A stretch of 64,000 nucleotides of DNA from Pseudomonas sp. PDNC002 (GTDB taxonomy: Bacteria; Pseudomonadota; Gammaproteobacteria; Pseudomonadales; Pseudomonadaceae): assembly GCF_016919445.1 (NCBI RefSeq), contig NZ_CP070356.1:1619501-1683500 (forward strand), written 5' to 3'. A program made the translations under genes and the position numbers. Shown here piece by piece: positions 8,901-15,869 of the stretch; the first letter of the stretch is position 1; every line of letters begins with the position of its first letter. A model generated the notes under the pieces. That model worked only from the letters and a program-made list of their open reading frames with translations. It had not been told where the DNA came from and did no database searches.

Positions 8901-11366
8901 ATCCGCCGATTTCGCGCCAACCCCGAAGAACAACTGAGTATCCCCAGCAGCGTCAGCCTGCATGCGGTCAGTACACCGACAGCCGCGCCGGAAGGCCCGG
9001 AAGCCGACATCCTGGACATCTTCCTGGAAGAGGCCGATGACCTTCTCGAAGGCATGGAGCAGGCGCTGGGCCGTTGGGACGCCGAACGTGAGAACGGCGC
9101 GCTGGACGAGCTGTTGCGCATTCTCCATACCCTCAAGGGCGGTGCGCGCCTGGCTGGCCAGACCAGCCTGGGTGACCTGGCTCATGATCTCGAGCAGCAC
9201 CTGGGCGAAGCCCAGCAGCAGGGCGCGCCCTGGCCGGAAAGCCTGTTGCTGGACGTGCAGTCCGGCTTCGAAGGCCTGCAGGCCGAGGTCGACCAACTGC
9301 GCCTGCACCTGGGTGAAGTCGAGGTCGCCGAAGCGGAAGTCGAGGAGCCGGTAGCCGAAGAGCCCGCTCCGGTGAGCCTGCCGGCCCTGCCGGAAGCCAT
9401 CATGGCCGCCACCGTGCCGCAGCGCGTCGAGGCTCCGGTGGTGCTGCCGTTCGTGCGCCGTGCCCAGGAGGCCGCCCAGGAGGCTGCCGCCCGCCGCGCG
9501 CCGCAGGAACTGGTGAAGGTGCCCGCGCAGTTGCTCGAGGGCCTGGTCAACCTCGCCGGTGAGACCTCCATCTTCCGTGGCCGTGTCGAGCAGCAGGTGA
9601 GCGACGTTGGCTCGACCCTCGGCGAGATGGACGCCACCATCGAGCGGGTCCGCGACCAGTTGCGCCGCCTCGATACCGAAACCCAGGCGCAGATCCTCTC
9701 GCGCCACCAGGCCGACGCCGAGCGCGCCGGCTACGAAGAATTCGACCCGTTGGAAATGGACCGTTACTCGCAGCTGCAGCAGCTCTCCCGCGCGCTGTTC
9801 GAGTCCGCTTCCGACTTGTTCGACCTCAAGGAAACCCTGGCCGCCAAGAACCGTGACGCCGAGACCCTGCTGCTGCAACAGGCGCGGGTCAACACCGAGC
9901 TGCAGGAAGGCCTGATGCGCACCCGCATGGTGCCCTTCGACCGCCTGGTGCCGCGTCTGCGCCGGATCGTCCGCCAGGTGGCGAGCGAGCTGGGCAAGCA
10001 GGTGGAGTTCGTGGTCAGCAACGCCGAAGGCGAGATGGACCGCACCGTGCTCGAACGCATCGTCGCGCCGCTGGAGCACATGCTGCGCAACGCCGTCGAC
10101 CATGGCATCGAGTCCGGCGAGGCGCGTCGCATCGCCGGCAAGGCGGAGCAGGGCACCATCCGCCTGACCCTCGGCCGCGAGGGTGGTGACATCCTCCTGA
10201 CCCTGGCTGACGACGGTGCGGGCATTCGTCTCGACGCGGTGCGCCGCAAGGCCATCGAGCGTGGCCTGATGGCCGGCGATAGCGATCTGTCCGACCACGA
10301 GGTTCTGCAGTTCATCCTCGAGGCCGGTTTCAGTACCGCCGAGAAGGTCACGCAGATTTCCGGCCGTGGCGTGGGCATGGACGTGGTGAACTCCGAGGTG
10401 AAACAGCTCGGCGGCTCCATGAGCATCCATTCCAGCCTGGGCGAAGGCACCCGCTTCGATATCCGCCTGCCGTTCACCGTGTCGGTGAACCGTGCATTGA
10501 TGGTGCTGTCCGGCGAGGACCTGTACGCCCTGCCGCTGAACACCATCGAAGGCATCGTGCGGGTCTCCCCGTACGAGCTCGAAGCGCTCTACGAACAGGC
10601 CGCCGCCGACGAGTCCGGCACTGCGCCGCGCTTCGAGTACGCCGGCCAGAGCTATGAACTGAAGTACCTCGGCGACCTGCTGAACAACGGCCAGCATCCC
10701 AAGCTGGTCGGCCAGTCGTTGCCGCTGCCAGTGATCCTGGTGCGCTCGGCGGACCACGCCGTGGCGGTGCAGGTGGATGCCCTGGCGGGCTCGCGCGAAA
10801 TCGTGGTGAAGAGCCTCGGCGCGCAGTTCGCGGGTGTGAGCGGCATCTCCGGCGCGACCATCCTCGGTGATGGCCGCGTGGTGGTGATTCTCGACCTGCT
10901 GGCGACCATTCGTGTGCTTCACGCCCAACTCGTCCAGCACGCGCCGCGCCGCCAGCTGGCGGGCCCGACCGTGGCGGAGATCGAACACCAGCGGCCGACC
11001 CTGGTCATGGTGGTGGACGACTCGGTTACCGTACGCAAGGTCACCAGCCGCCTGCTGGAGCGCAACGGCATGAACGTGCTGACCGCCAAGGACGGGGTGG
11101 ACGCCATCGCCCAGCTGCAGGAGCACAAGCCCGACATCATGCTGCTGGATATCGAGATGCCGCGCATGGACGGTTTCGAGGTGGCGACCCTGGTGCGCCA
11201 CGACGAACAGCTCAAGGACCTGCCGATCATCATGATCACCTCGCGTACCGGCGAAAAACACCGCGATCGCGCCCTGGCCATCGGCGTCAACCAGTACCTG
11301 GGCAAGCCGTACCAGGAATCCGAGCTGCTGGAGAACATCCAGAAGCTGGTGAAGGCCCATGTCTGA
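2970..11366 (+). CDS. chpA: ChpA (PilL), giant multi-phosphosite chemotaxis-type histidine kinase
   Basis: This is the central kinase of the Pil-Chp pathway, receiving input from PilJ and controlling type IV pilus motility and cAMP. The protein is 2798 aa from the ATG at 2970 (RBS GGAGTGG; an in-frame ATG at 2955 adds five residues). Six histidine phosphotransfer motifs are visible, with His at about residues 49, 1136, 1303, 1658, 1905 and 2053. A Thr variant (LTQVRGG, T476) and a His-less copy (ETLSRGA, 1448-1454) match the reported TPt and SPt domains. The C-terminus holds a dimerisation segment, an HATPase (RNAVDHG, DDGAGI, GRGVGMDV), a CheW-like domain and a CheY-like receiver with Asp2727 and the KPY lysine. 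Residues about 560-1085 form an acidic Ala/Pro/Glu/Asp linker with recurring Trp-acidic motifs. It is about 330 aa longer than the 2472 aa I recall for PAO1. Confidence 0.97.
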   Translation: MGDRHDYVALEWVKGEIAETLKQARQALESYVENPQDPTRMGFCLAYIHQVRGTLQMVEFYGAALLAEEMEYLAQALIDGSASSQSEALEVLMQAILQLPAYLERIQSARRDLPMVVLPLLNDLRTARGEKLLSETSLFSPDLTQSSPVLPVDALARLRTAELPALLRKLRQMLQVALVGVIRNQDLPTNLGYLARVFARLESLCKDAPLGRLWVIASAMIEGLANGSIANGTSVRNLLRQVDREFKRLVDQGADAMNQPAPDELIKNLLFYVAKASDQSPRVRAVKDEYRLDDALPGEALVDEERARLAGPDRDAMRSVVGALCEELVRVKDSLDLFVRSDRSAVNELGSLLAPLKQIADTLAVLGFGQPRKVILDQIDVVSALAHGQRQPNDATLMDVAGALLYVEATLAGMVGPSEEPGSEENVLPTTDVEQIHQVVIKEARNGLELAKDAIIEFIASQWNHEHLARVPELLTQVRGGLAMISQERAAKLLENCNRYIQEQLLVRQAVPDWHSLDTLADAITSVEYYLERLSEDHSTQGDVILDVAEESLDSLGYSLTPRPSILDAVPAEHSPAPLDNPLDEIDVLGAEPIPSESVALEDVPDLAAPLEIADSLDGPAPELAQSAGEPVADELFRLDIEDLQEPAPAELDEHSDALQPAEELPLAEADATEVAELAADDLSFEFEPLDVSEPRAEVAATGTDEAAIEVTHSPPADALGEDDDFTFEPLVLDSAPQPTAPSADLGELTLDSLEPADVSPDVLPEISAATLEPESLSWDIELEPAVPVTGSVLADEGWSLDDSHETASPAFSLDATDETPATPVADELEWSLDDSVPLVEAPSLEAAPSDESVAAAPAAVAETWEALDLSAPQADGPADAFAAHPSLEAPPAPLDDMDWELEPVVPGAPAEPAGNANEEDWFSVDLSQPAVESPAEPLELDEHFTSLENAESPALVTLESLDDLGIPSETPAAEQSLVSDDNWTLGETAAPSALEAGVDLSLDAPLELEPLLDVDSPAVQAEAWSELDIADLDLPEVELPSPPDVEPEAAAPAEKPLSLAEVMAAPVSAINPPAQDVPPSLLPPPADEEPMDDELREVFIEEAGEVLETIAGHLPTWLSSTDDRESLTEIRRAFHTLKGSGRMVRALVIGELAWSIENLLNRVLDRSIAASPAVLQVVQDVVGLMPDLVGEFAANTQRQRDDVDRLAATAHALAKGQPVPPPGGGLPESSESLAVETAEIEAVDVASALEIGDGLDESLDPQLLEIFRNEAETHLETLVGFLADCAQQLPQPVTDDLQRALHTLKGSAHMAGILPIAEIATPLERLVKEFKTNLLQVDLREAELLHGAERLFRVGLDQLVEGRPLAPIEGSQELLARIAQVHQERLEAAEAKRRGDSGEGSGNDPQLIGMFLAEGMDILLDAEDLLRRWREHPQERQELGALHDELETLSRGAQMAELPQMAELADALLAVYGAVRQGHLETGDAFFTAAESAHEALIGMMDQVAAALQVSARPEQVEALHRLLDAPVPQDDEENEFVDLESLTAEDFPAEDEEFLLDSRPVDDDNLPDGLNWSPRNDHDGGPRRAADDDDEDVITAETPHAHPTPQQPPRALDEEMVAIFLEEAVDILDNAGQALDQWLASPEGLAALSTLQRDLHTLKGGARMAEIREIGDLSHELESLYEGLVDHRFQHSPALGDLLRTCHDRLATQLDQLQAGQVLADPADLVQTIRTFRQNPAAGLGLPQALAEQPEQDVVAEEEVAAELPEIVADAEIELELPTEAEPEIAVDLPEAVAEPELDSAPAEIDLQAFLEEAETDIAQPSAESVDASDAGELVEPADEPVTAPDIVQDSEFVLDEERDPELVEIFLEEGFDILESSSGALQRWMENPDNSVELEALQRDLHTLKGGARMAEIRPIGDLAHELEFLYEGLCGGRLRASPTLFELLQRCHDRLAEMLEAVQGHRPVPGGESLIEAIRRFRANPEEQLSIPSSVSLHAVSTPTAAPEGPEADILDIFLEEADDLLEGMEQALGRWDAERENGALDELLRILHTLKGGARLAGQTSLGDLAHDLEQHLGEAQQQGAPWPESLLLDVQSGFEGLQAEVDQLRLHLGEVEVAEAEVEEPVAEEPAPVSLPALPEAIMAATVPQRVEAPVVLPFVRRAQEAAQEAAARRAPQELVKVPAQLLEGLVNLAGETSIFRGRVEQQVSDVGSTLGEMDATIERVRDQLRRLDTETQAQILSRHQADAERAGYEEFDPLEMDRYSQLQQLSRALFESASDLFDLKETLAAKNRDAETLLLQQARVNTELQEGLMRTRMVPFDRLVPRLRRIVRQVASELGKQVEFVVSNAEGEMDRTVLERIVAPLEHMLRNAVDHGIESGEARRIAGKAEQGTIRLTLGREGGDILLTLADDGAGIRLDAVRRKAIERGLMAGDSDLSDHEVLQFILEAGFSTAEKVTQISGRGVGMDVVNSEVKQLGGSMSIHSSLGEGTRFDIRLPFTVSVNRALMVLSGEDLYALPLNTIEGIVRVSPYELEALYEQAAADESGTAPRFEYAGQSYELKYLGDLLNNGQHPKLVGQSLPLPVILVRSADHAVAVQVDALAGSREIVVKSLGAQFAGVSGISGATILGDGRVVVILDLLATIRVLHAQLVQHAPRRQLAGPTVAEIEHQRPTLVMVVDDSVTVRKVTSRLLERNGMNVLTAKDGVDAIAQLQEHKPDIMLLDIEMPRMDGFEVATLVRHDEQLKDLPIIMITSRTGEKHRDRALAIGVNQYLGKPYQESELLENIQKLVKAHV

Positions 11367-12393
11367 GCAGAGCACGCCGCGCATTGCGGTAATCGCCGAT
11401 ACGTCCCTGCAGCGCCATGTGCTGGCGCAGGCGCTGGCCGGGCACGGTTACCAGGTGGTGCTCAATGCCGATCCGGCGCGCCTTGAGGGTGAGCAGCTGG
11501 ACGCCTGCGAGACCGACCTGTGGCTGGTGGACCTGGCGCAGCAGGAGGACTCGCCGCTGGTGGACAACCTGCTGGAGCAGTCGCGGGTCCCCGTGCTGTT
11601 CGGCGAAGGCCACGCGCCGGAACGGCATTCGGAACATTACCCGCGTTGGGAACGCCGGTTGGTGTCCAAGCTGCGCAAACTGGTGGGCGACCCCAGCGCC
11701 GGCGTCGGGCGCAGCCTGGCTGCCCTGCTGGATGAAGCGCAGCGCCCCGCCCGTGTGGCGCTGCCCGAAGATCTCGCTGCCTCGCCGCTCAAGGCCGGTG
11801 AACCGGCTGCGCAGGTCTGGCTGCTGGCGGCCTCCCTCGGCGGCCCGGCCGCCGTGAAGACTTTCCTCGATGCGCTGCCCGGCGGCCTGCCGGTGGGCTT
11901 CCTCTACGCCCAGCACATCGATCCTTCGTTCGAAGGCAACCTGCCACAGGCCGTTGGCCGCCACAGCCAGTGGCACGTCAACACCGTGCGCGACGGCGAC
12001 GCGGTGCGCTGCGGCGAGGTCGTGGTAGTGCCGATCACCCAGGAGCTGGGCTTCGATACCGCGGCGCGCATGCGGGTGGAAGATCGCAGCTGGCCGGAAC
12101 CCTACAGCCCGTCCATCGACCAGATGATGCTCAACCTCGCCCAGCAGTATGGCGGGCGCTGCGGCGTGATCGTCTTCAGCGGCATGTGCAGCGACGGCAG
12201 CGCCGCCGCGGCCTACGTGCGGCGCCAGGGTGCTCCGATCTGGACCCAGCGCGCCGACAGCTGCGCCTGTTCCAGCATGCCCGACAGCCTGCGCGAAGGC
12301 GGCTACAGCACCTTCTCCGGCGATCCGCGCGAACTCGCGGCGACGCTGGTCAATCACCTCGCGGCGCAGTGCGTCGGCGAAGTCACGCAATGA
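11359..12393 (+). CDS. chpB: ChpB, CheB-type methylesterase of the Pil-Chp system
   Basis: ChpB is predicted to remove methyl groups from PilJ, opposing PilK. The C-terminal catalytic domain carries the expected Ser (LLAASLGGP), His (YAQHID) and Asp (FSGMCSDGS) segments. The N-terminal 130 residues look like a degenerate receiver: a β-strand start (RIAVIADTS) and LWLVDLAQQ are visible, but no classical acidic pocket plus lysine is evident, so phosphorylation control is doubtful. The ATG overlaps the chpA stop by 8 bases, indicating translational coupling. The 344 aa length agrees with the family. Confidence 0.95.
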   Translation: MSEQSTPRIAVIADTSLQRHVLAQALAGHGYQVVLNADPARLEGEQLDACETDLWLVDLAQQEDSPLVDNLLEQSRVPVLFGEGHAPERHSEHYPRWERRLVSKLRKLVGDPSAGVGRSLAALLDEAQRPARVALPEDLAASPLKAGEPAAQVWLLAASLGGPAAVKTFLDALPGGLPVGFLYAQHIDPSFEGNLPQAVGRHSQWHVNTVRDGDAVRCGEVVVVPITQELGFDTAARMRVEDRSWPEPYSPSIDQMMLNLAQQYGGRCGVIVFSGMCSDGSAAAAYVRRQGAPIWTQRADSCACSSMPDSLREGGYSTFSGDPRELAATLVNHLAAQCVGEVTQ

Positions 12394-12403
12394 GAGTGGA
12401 TCG

Positions 12404-12889
12404 ATGACGGATCTCCCTGTCGCCAGCACCGCTGCGGCCAACACCGCCCCCGACAGCCTCACCGGCCTGCTGGTGCCGCTGGCCGATCGCAACCTGCTGC
12501 TGCCCAACGTGGCGGTGGCCGAGCTGATCACCTACCGCGCCCCGCAACCGGTGGCCGGCCTGCCCTCGTGGTACCTGGGCCAGGTGGCCTGGCGCGACCT
12601 GCGCCTCCCGCTGCTGTCCTTCGAGGCGGCGTCCGATGGCCAGGCCCACGTCAGCTCCGGCGCGCGGGTGATCGTGGTCAACGCCCTGGGCGGGCGGCCC
12701 AACGTGAAGTTCTTCGCGCTGCTGGTACAGGGCATCCCGCGTTCGTTGAAGGTCGGCTCCGACCTCAAGCGCGCCGACGTGCCGCTGGCCCCGCTGGAGC
12801 TGGACGCCGTGGACCTGGGCGACGCCCAGGCGCGTATTCCGGATCTGGTCGCGCTGGAACAGAAGCTGGCCGACTCCGGCCTGATCTGA
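12404..12889 (+). CDS. chpC: ChpC, CheW-like adaptor
   Basis: ChpC is a CheW-domain adaptor thought to link additional receptors to ChpA. The 161 aa protein spans a single CheW fold: LTGLLVPLADRNLLLPNVAVAEL, then WYLGQVAWRDLRLPLLSFEAA and VIVVNALGG. The ATG at 12404 is chosen because it follows GAGAGTGGA and lies just after the chpB stop. The frame is open upstream to 12230 but that would overlap chpB by over 160 bases. Its stop is 7 bases before chpD. Confidence 0.94.
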   Translation: MTDLPVASTAAANTAPDSLTGLLVPLADRNLLLPNVAVAELITYRAPQPVAGLPSWYLGQVAWRDLRLPLLSFEAASDGQAHVSSGARVIVVNALGGRPNVKFFALLVQGIPRSLKVGSDLKRADVPLAPLELDAVDLGDAQARIPDLVALEQKLADSGLI

Positions 12890-12896
12890 GCCCGCC

Positions 12897-13694
12897 ATGA
12901 GTGGCCTGCGCCTCGCCCAACTGGGGGACCTTCCCGGCTTCGAGGTGGCCAGCGCAACGCTGGGTGGCCACTCCTTCGAACGGCACAGCCACGACGAATT
13001 CGTCATCAGTGCCAACCTGCGCGGCGAGGAAAGCGTCTGGCTGGATGGACGCACCTTCGACGCCGGCCCTGGTTCGTTCACCGCCTACAACCCCGGTCAG
13101 ATCCAGGGCGGCGGCGTGGCCGAGGGTCAGCCCTGGCAGTTCGTCAGCCTGTATATCGCGCCGGAACAACTGGCCACGATGCTCGGCTTGCAGCGCCTGG
13201 AGTTCGAGCGCCCCACCGAGCGCCTTCCCGCCCTGGCCTGCGCCATGGCTGACGGCGTGGAGCGAGTGCTGGGCGACGATCTGTTCGTCCGCCAGCGTGG
13301 CGAGGAGTGCCTGACCCTGCTGCTAGCCGACATCGCCCATGCGATGGGTGCACGACTACCGCGTGAAATGGCCGAGAGCGGTGGACGGATCGCCCAGTTG
13401 CAGGAGTGGCTGGCCGCCGACCTGGCGCGGCAGCCCAGCCTGGACGAGATGGCGAAGTATCTGGGACTGTCGCGCTTCCATCTGCTGCGCAGCTTCCAGA
13501 AGCAGGTCGGCCTGAGCCCACGGCAATGGTCGATGCAATTGCGTACCCGACGCGCACAGGCGCTGTTGCGCGGCGGCTTGCAGGCGACCGAGGTGGCTCA
13601 TGCGCTGGGCTTTGCCGACCAGAGCCATCTGAACCGGCATTTCCGCGCGGCATACGCTGTCGCGCCGGGCAGCTTCCAGCGCGCCGTGCGCTGA
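12897..13694 (+). CDS. chpD: ChpD, AraC-family transcriptional regulator
   Basis: This 265 aa AraC/XylS-type regulator has an N-terminal cupin-like effector domain (HSFERHSHDEFVIS) and a C-terminal double helix-turn-helix (MAKYLGLSRFHLLRSFQKQVGLSP, then EVAHALGFADQSHLNRHFRAAY). It immediately follows chpC and precedes chpE as in P. aeruginosa, but the regulator-plus-LysE-exporter pair looks like a functional unit of its own (regulator controlling an exporter), with no obvious tie to pilus chemotaxis. Ligand and targets are not deducible from the sequence. Confidence 0.93.
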   Translation: MSGLRLAQLGDLPGFEVASATLGGHSFERHSHDEFVISANLRGEESVWLDGRTFDAGPGSFTAYNPGQIQGGGVAEGQPWQFVSLYIAPEQLATMLGLQRLEFERPTERLPALACAMADGVERVLGDDLFVRQRGEECLTLLLADIAHAMGARLPREMAESGGRIAQLQEWLAADLARQPSLDEMAKYLGLSRFHLLRSFQKQVGLSPRQWSMQLRTRRAQALLRGGLQATEVAHALGFADQSHLNRHFRAAYAVAPGSFQRAVR

Positions 13695-13773
13695 GCAGCG
13701 CAATCCGGTTCAAGTTTGCCACCTTGCCGTCAGGCAGACTGGTGCCATCGTCTTCCCGTTCGAGTGTTGATTC

Positions 13774-14388
13774 ATGCTGACCTTGTTCTTCGCCGCACTG
13801 CTGTTCGGCATCGTCTTCTGTCTTTCTCCCGGTGCGGTCCTGGCGGAAACGTTGCGCCGCGGCCTCAAGGGTGGCTTCCGTCCGGCGCTGCTGGTGCAAT
13901 TTGGCTCATTGATCGGCGATGCGGTATGGGCGCTGATCGGCCTGACCGGGCTGGCGCTGCTGCTGGGCCACGAAACCCTGCGCCTGCCGCTGACCCTGGC
14001 CAGCGCCGCCTATCTCGCCTGGCTGGGCGTACAGAGCCTGCTGGATGCGCGCCGCGTGGGCGTGGTGGAGGAGGGGGAAGGCGATGAGCACAACGCCGGG
14101 GCGTTCGCTTCCGGGGCCATGCTGTCGCTGTCGAACCCGAAGAACATCGTCTACTGGGGCGCGCTGGGCGGCGCCATGGCCGGCCTGGTCGACGGCGTAC
14201 CGACCCTGGCGGATTCGCTGGTGTTCTTCGCCGGCTTCATGACTGCCTCGGTGCTCTGCTGCTTCCTCTGCGCGGGCTTGGTGGACTGGCTGCGGCGCAA
14301 TGCTTCGCCGCGTTGGCATCGGGTGAGCCATGCGTTGTGTGGCGTGGTGTTGCTGGTGCTGGCGGGATTGGCGTTGCGGGGAATCTGA
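13774..14388 (+). CDS. chpE: ChpE, LysE/RhtB-family membrane exporter
   Basis: This is a 204 aa LysE-family inner-membrane protein, a family exporting amino acids or derivatives. The N-terminus shows the family pattern (FGIVFCLSPGAVLAETLRRGLKGGF), then LVQFGSLIGDAVWALIGLTGLALL and about six hydrophobic segments in all. It ends the pil-chp cluster. The spacing of 79 bases from chpD contains no strong terminator. The substrate is unknown. The repeat array begins about 70 bases after its stop. Confidence 0.93.
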   Translation: MLTLFFAALLFGIVFCLSPGAVLAETLRRGLKGGFRPALLVQFGSLIGDAVWALIGLTGLALLLGHETLRLPLTLASAAYLAWLGVQSLLDARRVGVVEEGEGDEHNAGAFASGAMLSLSNPKNIVYWGALGGAMAGLVDGVPTLADSLVFFAGFMTASVLCCFLCAGLVDWLRRNASPRWHRVSHALCGVVLLVLAGLALRGI

Positions 14389-14451
14389 AGCGCCGGATGT
14401 CCTGTTGTCTGGGCTGTTCGCGAACCTGCTTGGCATCCGTGCCGCCGGCTT

Positions 14452-15057
14452 CCCCTCACCCCAGCCCTCTCCCAGGGGGAGAGGGAGCCCGCCATGCCAG
14501 CTGATGCCTGGGTTTCATCCTCCTCCGAACAGTCCCCTCTCCCTCTGGGAGAGGGAGCCAACCATGCCAGCTGATGCCTGGGTTTCATCCTGCTCCGAAC
14601 AGTCCCCTCTCCCTCTGGGAGAGGGAGCCGACCATGCCAGCTGATGCCTGGGTTTCACCCTGCTCCGAACGGTCCCCTCTCCCTCTGGGAGAGGGAGCCG
14701 GCCATGCCAGCTGATGCCTGGGTTTCACCCTGCTCCGAACAGTCCCCTCTCCCTCTGGGAGAGGGAGCCAACCATGCCAGCTGATGTCTGGGTTTCATCC
14801 TGCTCCGAACAGTCCCTCTCCCTCTGGGAGAGGGAGCCGACCATGCCAGCTGATGCCTGGGATTCACCCTGCTCCGAACAGTCCCCTCTCCCTCTGGGAG
14901 AGGGAGCCGACCATGCCAGCTGATGCCTGGGTTTCACCCCACTCCGAACAGTCCCCTCTCCCTTTGGGAGAGGGAGCCGACCGTGCCAGCTGATGCCTGG
15001 GTTTCACCCTGCTCCGAACGATCCCCTCTCCCCCTGGGAGAGGGTTAGGGTGAGGGG
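14452..15057. repeat. Array of eight 70-bp units: palindromic cores alternating with a conserved 49-bp spacer
   Basis: Nine palindromic cores (CCCTCTCCC-N3-GGGAGAGGG, first at 14465, last ending 15044) alternate with eight near-identical 49-bp spacers. The spacers share the segment ATGCCAGCTGATG, found at 14494, 14564, 14634, 14704, 14774, 14843, 14913 and (as GTGCCAG) 14983, so the period is 70 with one 69. The outer edges carry CCCCTCACCCC on the left and TTAGGGTGAGGGG on the right. The array therefore looks like one dispersed palindromic element whose centre has been amplified. The period is not a multiple of three, so short open frames across it are not genes. It fills the gap between chpE and rsmE. 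Confidence 0.95.
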
Positions 15058-15083
15058 CTCTCGGGCTGGCGCGGAGCCTCGAC

Positions 15084-15803
15084 CTAGAAGTCGCCCCACA
15101 ATTGCTGCGCCACACTCAGCGCCACAACCGGAGCGGTTTCGGTGCGCAATACGCGAGGCCCCAGCCGAGCAGCATGGAATCCGGCGGCCTTCGCCTGTTC
15201 CACCTCGCCATCGCTCAAGCCACCTTCAGGACCAATCAGGAAAGCCAGGCTCGCCGGCTTGTCATGACTGGTCAGCGGCTCGGCCACCGGGTGCAGCACC
15301 AGCTTGAGCTGCGCCTCGCAGCTCTCCAGCCATTCGGCGAGGGTGACTGGCGCGTTGAGAACCGGCAGCACCGAGCGGCCGCACTGTTCGCAGGCGCTGA
15401 TCGCCACCTGGCGCCAGTGGGCCATGCGCTTGTCGGCGCGTTCGTCCTTCAGGCGCACTTCGCAGCGCTCGCTGACGATCGGGGTGATCTCGCTGGCGCC
15501 CAGTTCAGTGGCTTTCTGAATCGCCCAGTCCATGCGCTCGCCACGGGACAGGCCCTGGCCGAGGTGCACGCGTAGCGGCGATTCGGCCTGGCCGTCGAAG
15601 ACTTCGCGCAATTCCACGCGGACGTTCTTCTTGCCCACTTCGATCAGCTCGCCCAGGTACTCGCGGCCAGAACCGTCGAACAGCTGCACGGCATCGCCGG
15701 CGCTGTGGCGCAGCACTCGGCCGATGTAGTGGGCCTGGGCTTCGGGCAGCTCGTGCTGGCCGAGGGAGAGCTGGGCGTCGATGAAGAAGCGGGAGAGGCG
15801 CAT
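15084..15803 (-). CDS. rsmE: RsmE, 16S rRNA m3U1498 methyltransferase
   Basis: RsmE methylates N3 of U1498 in 16S rRNA using SAM. The 239 aa protein has the N-terminal PUA-like RNA-binding part (MRLSRFFIDAQLSL..AHYIGRVLR) and the SPOUT knot domain with FLIGPEGGLSDGEVE and LGPRVLRTETAPVVAL. The ATG at 15803 gives the family start; an in-frame ATG at 15836 would add 11 residues unlike the family. It is the first of two RsmE-like proteins in this window (see 32134-32841). It is followed upstream, on the same strand, by bioA, 66 bases away. Confidence 0.94.
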   Translation of the reverse strand: MRLSRFFIDAQLSLGQHELPEAQAHYIGRVLRHSAGDAVQLFDGSGREYLGELIEVGKKNVRVELREVFDGQAESPLRVHLGQGLSRGERMDWAIQKATELGASEITPIVSERCEVRLKDERADKRMAHWRQVAISACEQCGRSVLPVLNAPVTLAEWLESCEAQLKLVLHPVAEPLTSHDKPASLAFLIGPEGGLSDGEVEQAKAAGFHAARLGPRVLRTETAPVVALSVAQQLWGDF

Positions 15804-15869
15804 GGCGATTTCGGGCAGAAAAGAGGGAAGCGGCAAGCTTAAAGCTTTCGGCCTGCCGCTTGTAGCCGA

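Noticed and set aside
1836..11384. Very long antisense open frames (about 940-1090 codons) opposite pilJ-chpA
   Set aside because: They mirror the GC-rich third positions of the sense genes, have Gln/His/Arg/Gly-rich compositions and no recognisable domains.
14452..15057. CRISPR array
   Set aside because: Palindrome-spacer periodicity is CRISPR-like, but the spacers are nearly identical, repeats match a dispersed Pseudomonas palindrome, and no cas genes are present.
14313..15307. Short repetitive proteins across the 70-bp array on both strands
   Set aside because: The 70-bp period shifts frame each unit, and the short open frames arise from the lack of stops in the repeat; none has an RBS or a relative.
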